Below, piece by piece: positions 14,402 through 22,272 of a stretch of DNA of 64,000 bases (positions are counted from its first letter, which is position 1; each line of letters opens with the position of its first letter). The translations under genes were made by a program, and so were the position numbers. The DNA comes from an uncultured Saprospiraceae bacterium (GTDB lineage Bacteria; Bacteroidota; Bacteroidia; Chitinophagales; Saprospiraceae). Under the pieces are notes generated by a model. It made no database searches, was not told the origin of the DNA, and saw nothing but the letters and a program-made list of their open reading frames with translations. The DNA is taken from positions 1-64,000 of the forward strand of contig CAKZQC010000002.1 in the NCBI GenBank assembly GCA_937139495.1, given 5' to 3'.

Positions 14402-15457
14402 TTAGTCTTCTTTTTTGTCGCTGAGTAGTTGCTCTAATCGTGCTATTTTTGGGGCTGCGGTGGCTTCATGGTTTTCGGTCGCCAAAACCTCCTTTATTTG
14501 CTCCAGCAATTTGCCCAGCTGCCCACGTGTTTGAGGTATGACTTCATCAGTAGCATTAAACCCCGATACAAACGTGCGTACCGTGCTATTTTTGCCACCG
14601 TACCACTTCATATAGCGCTGCGTAGTTTCTAGGCTTGAATGTCGCAAATGTTTTTGTATTTCAGGAGCTGAAATGCCATGTTGTATCATGTCACGCACGG
14701 CGGTATCCTTCCAGCTATAAAAGCTTTTGCCCTCTATGTCTGTTAGTCCGTCATATTCGTGGAGCAATCGCAACATATCACGGTGAGCCTTTGCTATCGT
14801 ATTTTGTCCGCACTTTTTAGGGCCTGGAGTAATTTTATTGCCAAATAAAAAATAATGCTTGGGGTATTGCTCCAGTCGTAGTCCCTCGAGGTAGGTTTTA
14901 AATTCGTTAGGTATTATGATCGCATCAACTTTGCCATTTTTGGTGTCGGTACCGTCTATCATAATATAGCCGTTTTTGGTGTCCACATCGCCCACTCTTA
15001 CCTTTTGCATCTCGGTACGTCTCAATGCACAATAATAACAAACAAAAATAGCCGTCAATAGTGGTGGATTGGTTGCACGTACATAGTTGATAATAGTACT
15101 ACATTCTGTACGCTCGTACACCTTTCGCCTTTTTTCTGCTTCTCGCAATTTCTCCATCTTGGCAAATACATTGACAGGTATATATTCTCTATCGACTAGC
15201 ACCCTGAATAAAATACCCATCGTACGGATATTATTATTCCGTGTTACGTGTGAGTGCTGGCGTTCGATTAGTAGATAATCAGAAAATTCATGTGCCAATT
15301 TTCTAGTAAAATCAGTTCCTAGTATCTCGGATTGTCCTATGTGGCTAAGATAAGCGATTAAGTTTCGGGAGTGGCTGAGGTAATCTCTTTTGGATTCGCT
15401 GGATACTTGCAGTCCTCTAAGGTCAACCGCTTGCTGGATAAGGTGTATTAATTTCAT
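14402..15457 (-). CDS. Tyrosine recombinase / phage integrase
   Basis: A 351-aa protein: N-terminal SAM-like core-binding domain (about 1-105) followed by the catalytic domain. Seen residues: Arg146 in CALRRTEM, Lys175 or Lys173 in TKNGK, the box YSWK at 247-250 in place of the usual H-x-x-R, His273 in LRHSS and nucleophile Tyr282 in QRYMKW. The Y-S-W-K form is frequent in Bacteroidota integrases. It probably integrates the element at the neighbouring tRNA-Pro. Last gene of the element, transcribed away from the tRNAs. Confidence 0.93.
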   Translation of the reverse strand: MKLIHLIQQAVDLRGLQVSSESKRDYLSHSRNLIAYLSHIGQSEILGTDFTRKLAHEFSDYLLIERQHSHVTRNNNIRTMGILFRVLVDREYIPVNVFAKMEKLREAEKRRKVYERTECSTIINYVRATNPPLLTAIFVCYYCALRRTEMQKVRVGDVDTKNGYIMIDGTDTKNGKVDAIIIPNEFKTYLEGLRLEQYPKHYFLFGNKITPGPKKCGQNTIAKAHRDMLRLLHEYDGLTDIEGKSFYSWKDTAVRDMIQHGISAPEIQKHLRHSSLETTQRYMKWYGGKNSTVRTFVSGFNATDEVIPQTRGQLGKLLEQIKEVLATENHEATAAPKIARLEQLLSDKKED

Positions 15458-15815
15458 CGAATATATTCTTATAATTGATAATATCGCAGTTCAGCGAACC
15501 GCAACGATTTCCGTCGTTTTTAATAAGAATTCGACACTCAAAATTGGGGAATTTGGAGGAATTTACGCCAGTAAGTGTGGTTAAGTGTGGGGATTTGGGG
15601 TGTACCCACACTTGTAAATTTTAGATGTGTGGGGCGTAACTTATTGATAGTTAATGAGTTAATGCCGATAACCACACATTCACACACAAAATGCGTTTTT
15701 TTTGGAGCAAGTACATTTTTGAAAATCAAAAAACTGCTCAAATTTTGGGTTGGGGGCATAAAATAGAAAAAGTCACCATCTGTAAATAAATACAAATGAT
15801 GACTTCTTAAAACAG
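15458..15815. other. Probable attachment-site region between integrase and tRNA-Pro
   Basis: 358 bases without a convincing gene. AAGTGTGG occurs at 15573-15580 and 15583-15590; AAGTGTGGG at 15583-15591 is inverted as CCCACACTT at 15605-15613; further GTGTGG and CCACAC copies lie near 15627 and 15671. These repeats could be integrase arm-binding sites. The core of the attachment site is expected at or inside the 3' end of tRNA-Pro, but the partner copy is outside the window. Confidence 0.5.
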
Positions 15816-15889
15816 TCGGGGTTGCAGGATTCGAACCTACGGCCCCCTGCTCCCAAAGCAGGTGCGCTACCGGACTGCGCCAAACCCCG
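15816..15889 (-). tRNA. tRNA-Pro (anticodon TGG)
   Basis: 74 nt. Acceptor stem CGGGGTT / AACCCCG, D arm GCGCAGTCCGGTAGCGC, anticodon loop with TGG (GCTTTGGGAGC), T arm with GGTTCGAATCC. CCA is not encoded. The 3' end faces the integrase, a usual integration target. Confidence 0.97.
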
Positions 15890-15972
15890 AAGTGGTTTGA
15901 TGTGGAACAAAGATAACAAAAATTTCTTTATTCCGTACTTTTTCTTGTAAAAAGTAGCACCAAATAAACTGG

Positions 15973-16060
15973 CGGAGAGAGCGGGATTCGAACCCGCGGT
16001 ACCCGGTTAGAGTACGTCAGTTTAGCAAACTGGTGGTTTCAGCCACTCACCCATCCCTCC
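15973..16060 (-). tRNA. tRNA-Ser (anticodon GCT)
   Basis: 88 nt with the long variable arm typical of Ser tRNAs. Acceptor GGAGGGA / TCTCTCC, anticodon loop TTGCTAA, T arm GGTTCGAATCC. Discriminator G, followed by CCA in the genome (complement of 15970-15972), unlike the nearby tRNA-Pro. Confidence 0.96.
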
Positions 16061-16209
16061 TAGTGCGTTGCAAATATAAGGCGGTTTTTAGAATTACCAA
16101 ACTTTTGAGCGAAAAAAGATGTTTTTTTTTGAGAAAAAACTTAATTTACTCTTCAAGTCGAGCATTTAACGCCTATTACCTCTATTTGACAGACAAAAAC
16201 TATAACCTT

Positions 16210-17382
16210 ATGCTACTTCAAAAAGTTCAGCAACTTGCCCAAAAATATAAAAAAGATACGATTGCCTTGCGCAGAAGGCTTCATCAATATCCTGAATTAT
16301 CGTTTGAAGAATACGAAACTAGCCAATTTATTCAGAAAACGCTGAAAGATTATGGTATTTCTTACGAAGTAATGGCAAAAACTGGAGTAGTGGCACTCCT
16401 CCAAGGAAAAAATCCGACCAAAAGAACCTTGGCACTTCGTGCCGATATAGATGCTCTGCCGATTACGGAAGCCAATAAGGTGCCGTACTGCTCCAAAAAT
16501 GAGGGGGTGATGCACGCTTGCGGACACGATGTACATACGAGTAGTTTATTGGGCGTTGCTCGGATATTGCAGGAGCTAAAAGGGGAGTGGGAAGGAACGA
16601 TTAAATTGATTTTTCAGCCAGGGGAAGAAAAACTACCAGGGGGGGCTTCTATATTGATAAAAGAAGGCGTGCTGCTCAATCCAGCTCCTACCCAGATATT
16701 GGGGCAGCACATAGAACCTGATTTGGCAGTAGGAAAAGTCGGCATCAAGTCGGGCTTGTTTATGGCGTCTGCCGACGAAATCTACGTGACCGTACGAGGC
16801 AAGGGCGGTCATGGTGCTCGACCGCACCAATGTGTTGACACGATACTGATGGCTTCGCACTTGATTGTGCAATTGCAGCAGCTCGTAAGCCGCCAAGCCG
16901 ATCCCCTGATGCCGACAGTATTGACCTTTGGCAAAATCTATTCGGAAGGTGGTGCGACCAATATTATACCCAACGAAGTGGTGATTCATGGCACGTTTCG
17001 CACCTTTGACGAAGATTGGCGGAAGCAAGCCCACCAAAAAATGAAAAAAATGGCTCAACTTCTCTGCGAAAGTATGGGCGGAAGTTGCGATTTTGAAGTC
17101 GTCGTAGGTTATCCCTTCGTCCATAACAACGAGGATCTGACCGAAAAAACCAAAAATAATATGATTGCTTATCTAGGAGCAGAGAACGTAGTCGATTTAC
17201 CTGCCCGAATGGGCGGCGAAGATTTTGGCTTTTATTCTCAAGCGTTACCTGCGTGCTTTTATCGCTTGGGCGTACAGAACCCCAATGGGACAGGACTGCA
17301 CACGCCGATGCTAGATATCAACGAGGAGGCACTAGAAACGAGTATTGGGCTGATGGCATGGCTAGCCATGCAAGAGGATTAG
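16210..17382 (+). CDS. M20 family amidohydrolase (hippurate / N-acyl-amino-acid hydrolase type)
   Basis: A 390-aa metallohydrolase. Seen: RRRLHQYPELSFEE near the N-terminus, ACGHDVHTSSLLG (metal site), FQPGEEKLPGGA, GGHGARPHQ in the dimerisation domain, and MGGEDFGFY near the end. These are hallmarks of the AbgB/HipO/IAA-amino-acid hydrolase branch, which removes acyl groups from amino acids using two metal ions. Start 16210 (MLLQKVQQL) is used because the upstream in-frame part runs into the tRNA-Ser gene. Exact substrate unknown. Confidence 0.92.
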   Translation: MLLQKVQQLAQKYKKDTIALRRRLHQYPELSFEEYETSQFIQKTLKDYGISYEVMAKTGVVALLQGKNPTKRTLALRADIDALPITEANKVPYCSKNEGVMHACGHDVHTSSLLGVARILQELKGEWEGTIKLIFQPGEEKLPGGASILIKEGVLLNPAPTQILGQHIEPDLAVGKVGIKSGLFMASADEIYVTVRGKGGHGARPHQCVDTILMASHLIVQLQQLVSRQADPLMPTVLTFGKIYSEGGATNIIPNEVVIHGTFRTFDEDWRKQAHQKMKKMAQLLCESMGGSCDFEVVVGYPFVHNNEDLTEKTKNNMIAYLGAENVVDLPARMGGEDFGFYSQALPACFYRLGVQNPNGTGLHTPMLDINEEALETSIGLMAWLAMQED

Positions 17383-17401
17383 CGCCCCAGTAGGCAGGAT
17401 T

Positions 17402-17575
17402 CCACCGAAAACCGAGCGGGCGAATGTCAATTCGCCCCAACGAAAACGAACGATACCGCATCCATAAAAGGAGGTAGCGGCGAATTGCCATTCGCCCCGC
17501 ACCCACGAGAGGCAGCACCCACGAGAGGAAAAAAGCCACCGAAAACCGAGCGGGTGAATGTCAATTCGCCCCAAC
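17402..17575. repeat. Palindromic GGCGAAT repeat cluster
   Basis: A 40-bp unit (starts CCACCGAAAACCGAGCGGG, ends with ATTCGCCCCAAC) occurs at 17402-17441 and 17536-17575 with one mismatch; each contains an imperfect palindrome GGCGAATGTCAATTCGCC. A third palindrome, GGCGAATTGCCATTCGCC, is at 17479-17496. A 14-bp unit GCACCCACGAGAGG is tandem at 17499-17512 and 17515-17528. Likely a REP-like family; locally GC-rich compared with surroundings. Confidence 0.85.
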
Positions 17576-17579
17576 AGCC

Positions 17580-19223
17580 CTAAAAACTAGACACCACATT
17601 AAATTGCACGCCATTGAACGCAGGCTGATAGCGACAAACGCCACCCGTACAAACGATACCCTCTACTTGACGCTTATAGACCAATTCAAATTTATTGCTC
17701 TTCTGCGTATAATTTGTGCCAAACTCATAAAACATCTGGATCTTGTCGTATTTCTTAGGGACAACATTGATCATATTAGATGCCCAAAAAGACCAGTTTT
17801 TGACATTAAATTCTACTAGAGCAAAAGCCCAAGACCCATAATCTTGCTCATTGTGCATGTACTGCAATTCGACACGCAAAGAGCGGCGTTTTTTGAAACG
17901 CATTTTGAGCTCGGCGTACGGAACATAAGATGTCACGATAGGTACACCGGGTTTTTGTTCATACACCTCTTGATTGTATTTCTGATATTGAAAGCCAAAG
18001 ACCGCTTTTGTTTTTTTGTTGACCTTCCAGTTGGCACTGAAATTAGCTTCTGCATACAGCAAGTTTTGTTCAAAACCTGTATTGACATCGCTAAAATTCT
18101 GAAGGGAGCGAATGTAGGACATGTTGAGGTTCAGTGTCAATTTCCTCTTGATAGGAACATAAATCAAATCAAGCTGCGTGGACTGCTCGCCGACCTCTTG
18201 TGTGGCGGCATTGTAGCGAGCCGTAAGGCGGTAGGTATTTTGCTTAGACATTGACGGCAAGTAGGCCACCAAACCCCTATTGAGTGTCTGCAAAGGCGAG
18301 GTGCGGAGTATGAAATGATCCGTATATTTATACTGTGCGACTACTGAAAATCCTTTGGTAGAATAACCTAAAGAAGTAAAAAGATTATAACCTGCTTTGT
18401 TTTCCAATACACCTTTTGTATTATTCGTATTGACAGCTTCTTCGGACTTGTAGGAACCTTCTACGTACCACGCCAATTTTTTGTAATTGAAGCGATTGTA
18501 CGCCGTGACGGCATAGGTTGTATATTTGGGTACAAAAACATTTTCGGGGGCATAGGAGCCAATATCGGTTGCAATCTGGTTCATGGTTGCATCATCGAGC
18601 GTACGGCGCACGGCACCCACGCCTGGACTGAGCGAAATATCATCGTTGACTTTGATAAATCCGTCCACGGCAGCCCCTACAATAATAGGCTGGTAATTTT
18701 CAAATAAATTGATTTGCTTTTCTACTTTTTTTTGCTGTCCAGCAAACACTTTGGCACTCCAATTTTCATTGATGGTGTATATCAATCGAGCACCAACCAG
18801 AGCATTATCAATCGGCAAATATCGCTCGTTGTAGGCTCTGAAAATAGTACCATTGCCTATTTGGTCGTAAAAATAACCTGCCGTAATATCCAGCCCGTGT
18901 ATGCTTTTGCGAATGTGCCAACGTCCCAAACCTAGAGCCGAATAAGAGTCTAAAGGATCGACTAGGTTGGAATTATAATAGGCATCAAAACGAATACCTA
19001 TATCGAAGCCCATGACATTATAATTGAGTGTTAGCCAATTGTTGCTGCCAAATTTTTGGCGGTCATATTGAGGCGTATTGGCAGCGCCAATAATAGAATC
19101 TCTGATGAAGAACGAGTTCTGGGTTTCAAAATCGCCCGTTAGGGTTCCTGCTTTGTTGCCCTGTGCGTGCAGCAAACTAGCTGACCAACAACTCAAAATG
19201 AATACTAGTAGTTGTATTTTCAT
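17580..19223 (-). CDS. DUF6029-like outer-membrane beta-barrel protein
   Basis: A 547-aa protein with a signal peptide (residues 1-20, ending LLHAQG) and then a region of alternating strands with many aromatic ends (NWLTLNYNVMGFDIGIRFDAYY, YVPYAELKMRFKKRRSLRVELQY). It ends with Phe (VVSSF), as usual for outer-membrane barrels. Matches what I remember of Bacteroidota DUF6029 proteins; function unknown. Stands alone, oriented against the M20 gene. Confidence 0.7.
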   Translation of the reverse strand: MKIQLLVFILSCWSASLLHAQGNKAGTLTGDFETQNSFFIRDSIIGAANTPQYDRQKFGSNNWLTLNYNVMGFDIGIRFDAYYNSNLVDPLDSYSALGLGRWHIRKSIHGLDITAGYFYDQIGNGTIFRAYNERYLPIDNALVGARLIYTINENWSAKVFAGQQKKVEKQINLFENYQPIIVGAAVDGFIKVNDDISLSPGVGAVRRTLDDATMNQIATDIGSYAPENVFVPKYTTYAVTAYNRFNYKKLAWYVEGSYKSEEAVNTNNTKGVLENKAGYNLFTSLGYSTKGFSVVAQYKYTDHFILRTSPLQTLNRGLVAYLPSMSKQNTYRLTARYNAATQEVGEQSTQLDLIYVPIKRKLTLNLNMSYIRSLQNFSDVNTGFEQNLLYAEANFSANWKVNKKTKAVFGFQYQKYNQEVYEQKPGVPIVTSYVPYAELKMRFKKRRSLRVELQYMHNEQDYGSWAFALVEFNVKNWSFWASNMINVVPKKYDKIQMFYEFGTNYTQKSNKFELVYKRQVEGIVCTGGVCRYQPAFNGVQFNVVSSF

Positions 19224-19525
19224 AACGTGTTTGTTTATACCAAAATAATAAGCTCTAAATGGAGCCTAAACCAACAGATAATAAAGGCATTAGTTTACCA
19301 ATTAGGTACTAAGGTAGCAATAATTAAAAAAGATGCTAGTAGATTTTTAATGCTTTTGTACCATTCAAGATATGAATACATTATCATTTGTTTATGTGTT
19401 TTCTATTTTTTATGAATAAAAAATTATAACTTGGCATAGCTCTTGAATTAGTAGTGCAGCATCAGGAATGACCTAATAAACACTACTACTTATATTCTAT
19501 TACCAAAATTTATAACTGAATTATT
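19224..19525. other. Intergenic region, nothing clear
   Basis: 302 AT-rich bases between divergent genes. No clear TAnnTTTG box or hairpin seen. A weak sigma-54-like string is noted among the rejected items. Confidence 0.6.
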
Positions 19526-20035
19526 ATGAAACTGACAAATTTCCTCTTCGTTGCTTTAGTCGTACTGTTAGCGTCTTCTTCAGCATTTGCACAAGACAAA
19601 CAATTGCCTAGTTCTTTGACGGTAGAAACCACCCAAGGACAGAAGGTGAGCCTCAAAGAATATATTGCCAAAAAAGGCAAAGTAACGGTTGTTAGCTTTT
19701 GGGCGACTTGGTGTAAACCTTGTACCAATGAGCTAGATAATATCGCTAGTGATTATTATGACGATTGGAAAGAAGAATACGATATTGAGTTTGTTGCGGT
19801 AAGCATGGATAACTCTCGTACCAAATCAAAAGTAGCTGGCGTAGTTGATACCAAAGGTTGGGAATATGATATTCTTTGCAATCCAGACAATACCGCTTAT
19901 CAAGCATTGGGTTTCAATACGATTCCTTTTACGTTGCTAATAGATGCCGATGGCAATATTGTCTATAAGCATACGGGATATGCTCCAGGGGCAGAAGAAG
20001 AATTGCAAGAAGCAATCGAAAAAGCAAGTGAATAA
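19526..20035 (+). CDS. TlpA/ResA-like thioredoxin-fold protein
   Basis: A 169-aa exported protein with signal peptide residues 1-22 (ending SSAFAQD) and a thioredoxin fold with active site WCKPC at 62-66 in VVSFWATWCKPCTNEL, and the cis-Pro region TIPFTLLID. Such TlpA-like proteins reduce disulphides in the periplasm, for example during cytochrome c maturation. Single gene with a hairpin 140 bases downstream. Length is normal for the family. Confidence 0.9.
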   Translation: MKLTNFLFVALVVLLASSSAFAQDKQLPSSLTVETTQGQKVSLKEYIAKKGKVTVVSFWATWCKPCTNELDNIASDYYDDWKEEYDIEFVAVSMDNSRTKSKVAGVVDTKGWEYDILCNPDNTAYQALGFNTIPFTLLIDADGNIVYKHTGYAPGAEEELQEAIEKASE

Positions 20036-20066
20036 GAACGCCAAATAAGAACGCCAATAAGAACGC
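20031..20066 (+). repeat. Short tandem AATAAGAACGC repeat
   Basis: AATAAGAACGC occurs at 20031-20041, 20044-20054 and 20056-20066. The first copy contains the tlpA-like stop codon. It runs directly into a dispersed repeat. Confidence 0.8.
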
Positions 20067-20110
20067 TTCGCTGTTTGATACTAGAAGTTAGACTTCCGAG
20101 AGTAGTTTTC
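20062..20110 (+). repeat. Dispersed intergenic repeat, copy 1
   Basis: CGCTTCGCTGTTTGA followed by TACTAGAAGTTAGACTTCC (20079-20097). The 19-base part is identical to 28952-28970 after cysQ, and a diverged copy is at 42681-42718. It contains the palindrome-like GAAGT...ACTTC. Confidence 0.8.
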
Positions 20111-20175
20111 TATTTCTTTATGAATGGGTGTTCAATGTGGGTACTTTTCAGCGATTACTTAGGGTGTAACTATAA

Positions 20176-20216
20176 AAATGAAGCAAAATTTCCGCTATGG
20201 AGATTTTGCTTCATTT
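20176..20216 (+). terminator. Terminator hairpin downstream of the tlpA-like gene
   Basis: Stem AAATGAAGCAAAAT / ATTTTGCTTCATTT with further inner pairing (TTTCC-GGAGA) and a 5-base loop, then ATTTTT. Confidence 0.75.
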
Positions 20217-20304
20217 ATTTTTGATAGCAACCTGCCAGTATTCTCAAAAAAAGCTATACCCATAGGGTATAAGGTGTTAGCACAAATTTTTTGTTGATAA
20301 AGTG

Positions 20305-20337
20305 TTTGGTAATCTATTATTTTTTGTTCTATCTTTG
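20305..20337 (+). promoter_or_regulatory. Promoter of comM
   Basis: TTTGG at 20305-20309, then TATCTTTG at 20330-20337 (spacing about 20). The start codon is 65 bases downstream. Confidence 0.75.
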
Positions 20338-20401
20338 CTAGTACGAATAAAAATTCTTATTATTGATTCCTATATTGCAATATAAAAATAAAAGCTATAA
20401 A

Positions 20402-21955
20402 ATGTTGGTAAAAACTTATGCAAGTGCCGTAGAAGGTATTGATGCCCAAATCATAACCGTAGAAGTGAGTGCTGGCGGATTGGTACAGCAGGGCAAACCG
20501 GGATATTCTTTAGTTGGACTGCCTGATAATGCGGTTCGGGAAGGTTATTGGCGTATCGAAACGGCGTTGACGAGCATCGGCTACCGCATTCCTAGAGTCA
20601 AGATTATTATAAATATGGCTCCTGCCGACCTCAAAAAAGAGGGGTCTTATTATGATTTGCCGCTGGCAATAGGCGTGATGGCTGCCAATAAACAGGTGCC
20701 ACACGAGGAGCTTGACAAATATATATTGATGGGCGAATTGTCGCTCGATGGTACGTTGCGTCCCATTAAGGGGGCATTGCCAATAGCGATTCAGGCTAGG
20801 CAAGAGGGGTTCAAAGGGTTTATTTTGCCCAAGGAAAATGCGAGAGAAGCGGCTATTGTCAACGACCTAGATGTATATGGTGTGACGCACTTGCAGGAGG
20901 TTATTAATTTTCTGAATGGCGAAGGCGACCTCAAACCTACTTTTGTAGATACTCGGGAAGAGTTTGCTCACAATCGAGAAATTTTCTCTGTTGACTTTTC
21001 CGATGTCAAAGGACAGGAAAGTATCAAACGAGCGATGGAGATTGCCGCCGCAGGCGGACACAATATTATATTGATAGGTCCTCCAGGGGCAGGAAAAACA
21101 ATGCTCGCCAAACGAATGCCGACTATATTGCCGCCCTTGTCGCTGCACGAGGCACTCGAAACGACCAAAATACATTCGGTGGTAGGGCTGTTGCCCTCCA
21201 ATGCAAGTTTGATTTCGGAACGCCCGTTTCGCAATCCGCACCATACGATTAGTGATGTCGCACTGGTAGGAGGGGGGAGTTTTCCTCGCCCTGGTGAAAT
21301 ATCGTTGGCACACAATGGCGTACTTTTTCTGGACGAACTGCCAGAGTTCAAGCGTACCGTACTCGAAGTAATGCGACAACCAATGGAAGCCAGAAAAATT
21401 ACGATTTCTAGGTCGAAATGTACCGTCGATTATCCTGCTAGTTTTATGCTCGTATCGTCCATGAATCCTTGCCCTTGTGGCTACTATACGCACCCCGAAA
21501 AAGATTGTGTTTGCTCACCTCCTACGGTGCAAAAGTACCTCAATAAAATATCGGGTCCCTTGTTGGACAGGATCGATTTGCATATAGAAGTCAAGCCTGT
21601 TAACTTTGACGAATTGTCGGATCAGCGACCACAAGAAAGCAGTAAGGAAATATTAGAACGAGTTGTAATAGCTAGAGAGGTACAGAAACAACGTTACGAA
21701 GAGGACAGTGAGATACATTGCAATGCTCAAATGGAGTCGAATCATATTCGTAAACATTGCGAACTAGACAAAGCTAGTCGAATATTGCTCAAAAGAGCCA
21801 TGGAACACTATCAACTATCGGCTAGAGCATACGACCGTATCTTGAAAGTAGCTCGTACAGTTGCTGACCTTGCTCATAAAGAAAATATAGCTGCCGAACA
21901 TTTGGCGGAAGCCATACAATACCGCAGCTTAGATAAAGAGAATTGGGTGCAATAA
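20402..21955 (+). CDS. comM: YifB/ComM family Mg-chelatase-like AAA+ ATPase
   Basis: A 517-aa protein with an N-terminal Lon-protease-like S5 domain (about 1-175), a Mg-chelatase/AAA+ core with Walker A GPPGAGKTML, Walker B LFLDELPEF, a Cys cluster CPCGYYTHPEKDCVC, and a C-terminal helical lid (YQLSARAYDRILKVARTVADLA). ComM is a hexameric helicase promoting branch migration of incoming DNA during natural transformation. Start 20402 (MLVKTYASA) matches the usual family N-terminus; an ATG at 20363 gives an unlikely extension. Confidence 0.95.
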   Translation: MLVKTYASAVEGIDAQIITVEVSAGGLVQQGKPGYSLVGLPDNAVREGYWRIETALTSIGYRIPRVKIIINMAPADLKKEGSYYDLPLAIGVMAANKQVPHEELDKYILMGELSLDGTLRPIKGALPIAIQARQEGFKGFILPKENAREAAIVNDLDVYGVTHLQEVINFLNGEGDLKPTFVDTREEFAHNREIFSVDFSDVKGQESIKRAMEIAAAGGHNIILIGPPGAGKTMLAKRMPTILPPLSLHEALETTKIHSVVGLLPSNASLISERPFRNPHHTISDVALVGGGSFPRPGEISLAHNGVLFLDELPEFKRTVLEVMRQPMEARKITISRSKCTVDYPASFMLVSSMNPCPCGYYTHPEKDCVCSPPTVQKYLNKISGPLLDRIDLHIEVKPVNFDELSDQRPQESSKEILERVVIAREVQKQRYEEDSEIHCNAQMESNHIRKHCELDKASRILLKRAMEHYQLSARAYDRILKVARTVADLAHKENIAAEHLAEAIQYRSLDKENWVQ

Positions 21956-22272
21956 TCCTATTGTTGGGAACAATTATGTCTCCTGACCTCTGATAGAGGT
22001 TATTGCAAATAGATTTCGTATGGGAACGAAAATACCTTTTTTTGACTAGGTGTGTTTAATTTGCCTGCGTTATCAAATGCTCAATTTCGTAGCTAAGGCT
22101 ACGAATTTCCACTTTTCTTTGTTATCCAAAAAAATCTATCTCGCTCCCTCTATACAACTCTATTCGTAATAACCTCTAATAATCTAGCAGTAAAATGTGG
22201 ATATTCCTTCGCTTATGCTTAATATTGTACTACAAAACAAAAATATTAGCACACTTAATAGTATAAAAGAAC
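21956..22272. other. Intergenic region with imperfect inverted repeat
   Basis: 317 bases, no gene. 21991-22014 (with TAGAGGTTATT) and 22158-22181 (with AATAACCTCTA) are inverted copies matching at about 19 of 24 positions. Inside is a hairpin CGTAGC-TAAG-GCTACG at 22089-22104, with near-symmetric AATTT flanks. The same 12-base TAATAACCTCTA also follows the glycosyltransferase at 26079-26090. The layout is like a decayed MITE. Confidence 0.55.

Larger units (their letters stand above)
1..15815. mobile_element. Integrated element, probable tailless membrane-containing prophage (partial, left end outside window)
   Basis: Seen: a compact block of about 25 genes, nearly all on the plus strand and many overlapping by 1, 4, 11 or 14 bases. 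It ends with a minus-strand module and a tyrosine integrase beside a tRNA-Pro gene. Contents include an ASCH-domain protein, a small P-loop ATPase, a DNA methyltransferase, a beta-rich protein between promoter and terminator, many single-membrane-span proteins, two membrane-anchored peptidoglycan hydrolases and an HEYGH metallopeptidase-like protein. No terminase, portal, tail-tube or tape-measure gene is visible. Inference: a prophage of a PRD1/PM2-type (tailless, internal membrane) phage. A filamentous phage or satellite is less likely because of the lytic enzymes and the large membrane-protein set. The right boundary is placed at the 3' end of tRNA-Pro; the left boundary is not in the window. 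Confidence 0.75.
20036..20401. other. Intergenic region before comM
   Basis: 366 bases with a tandem repeat, a copy of a dispersed repeat (20062-20110), a terminator hairpin (20176-20216) and the comM promoter (20305-20337). No gene seen. Confidence 0.7.

Noticed and set aside
14149..14424. Plus-strand frame of 91 codons across the control region
   Set aside because: It spans the three 13-bp repeats and the inverted repeat and shows no protein-like composition.
15538..15795. Minus-strand 85-codon frame between integrase and tRNA-Pro
   Set aside because: No recognisable features, low-complexity composition, and it covers the putative attachment repeats.
1..15815. Filamentous (inovirus) prophage as the identity of the element
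   Set aside because: The ATPase lacks a membrane span, two different peptidoglycan hydrolases are present, and there is no typical processed major coat gene or rolling-circle initiator in view. Not fully excluded.
1..15815. Tailed-phage prophage
   Set aside because: No large terminase, portal, tape-measure, tail-tube or baseplate pattern was found in 15 kb. The left part outside the window could still hold some.
17318..17574. Minus-strand frames of 70-73 codons in the repeat cluster after the M20 gene
   Set aside because: They are products of the GC-rich repeats, with the same residues repeated (MGRIDIHPLGFRW type), not genes.
19431..19447. Sigma-54-like string TTGGCATAGCTCTTGAA before the tlpA-like gene
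   Set aside because: The GC of the -12 box is missing (TTGA instead of TTGC), and no enhancer-binding regulator is nearby.
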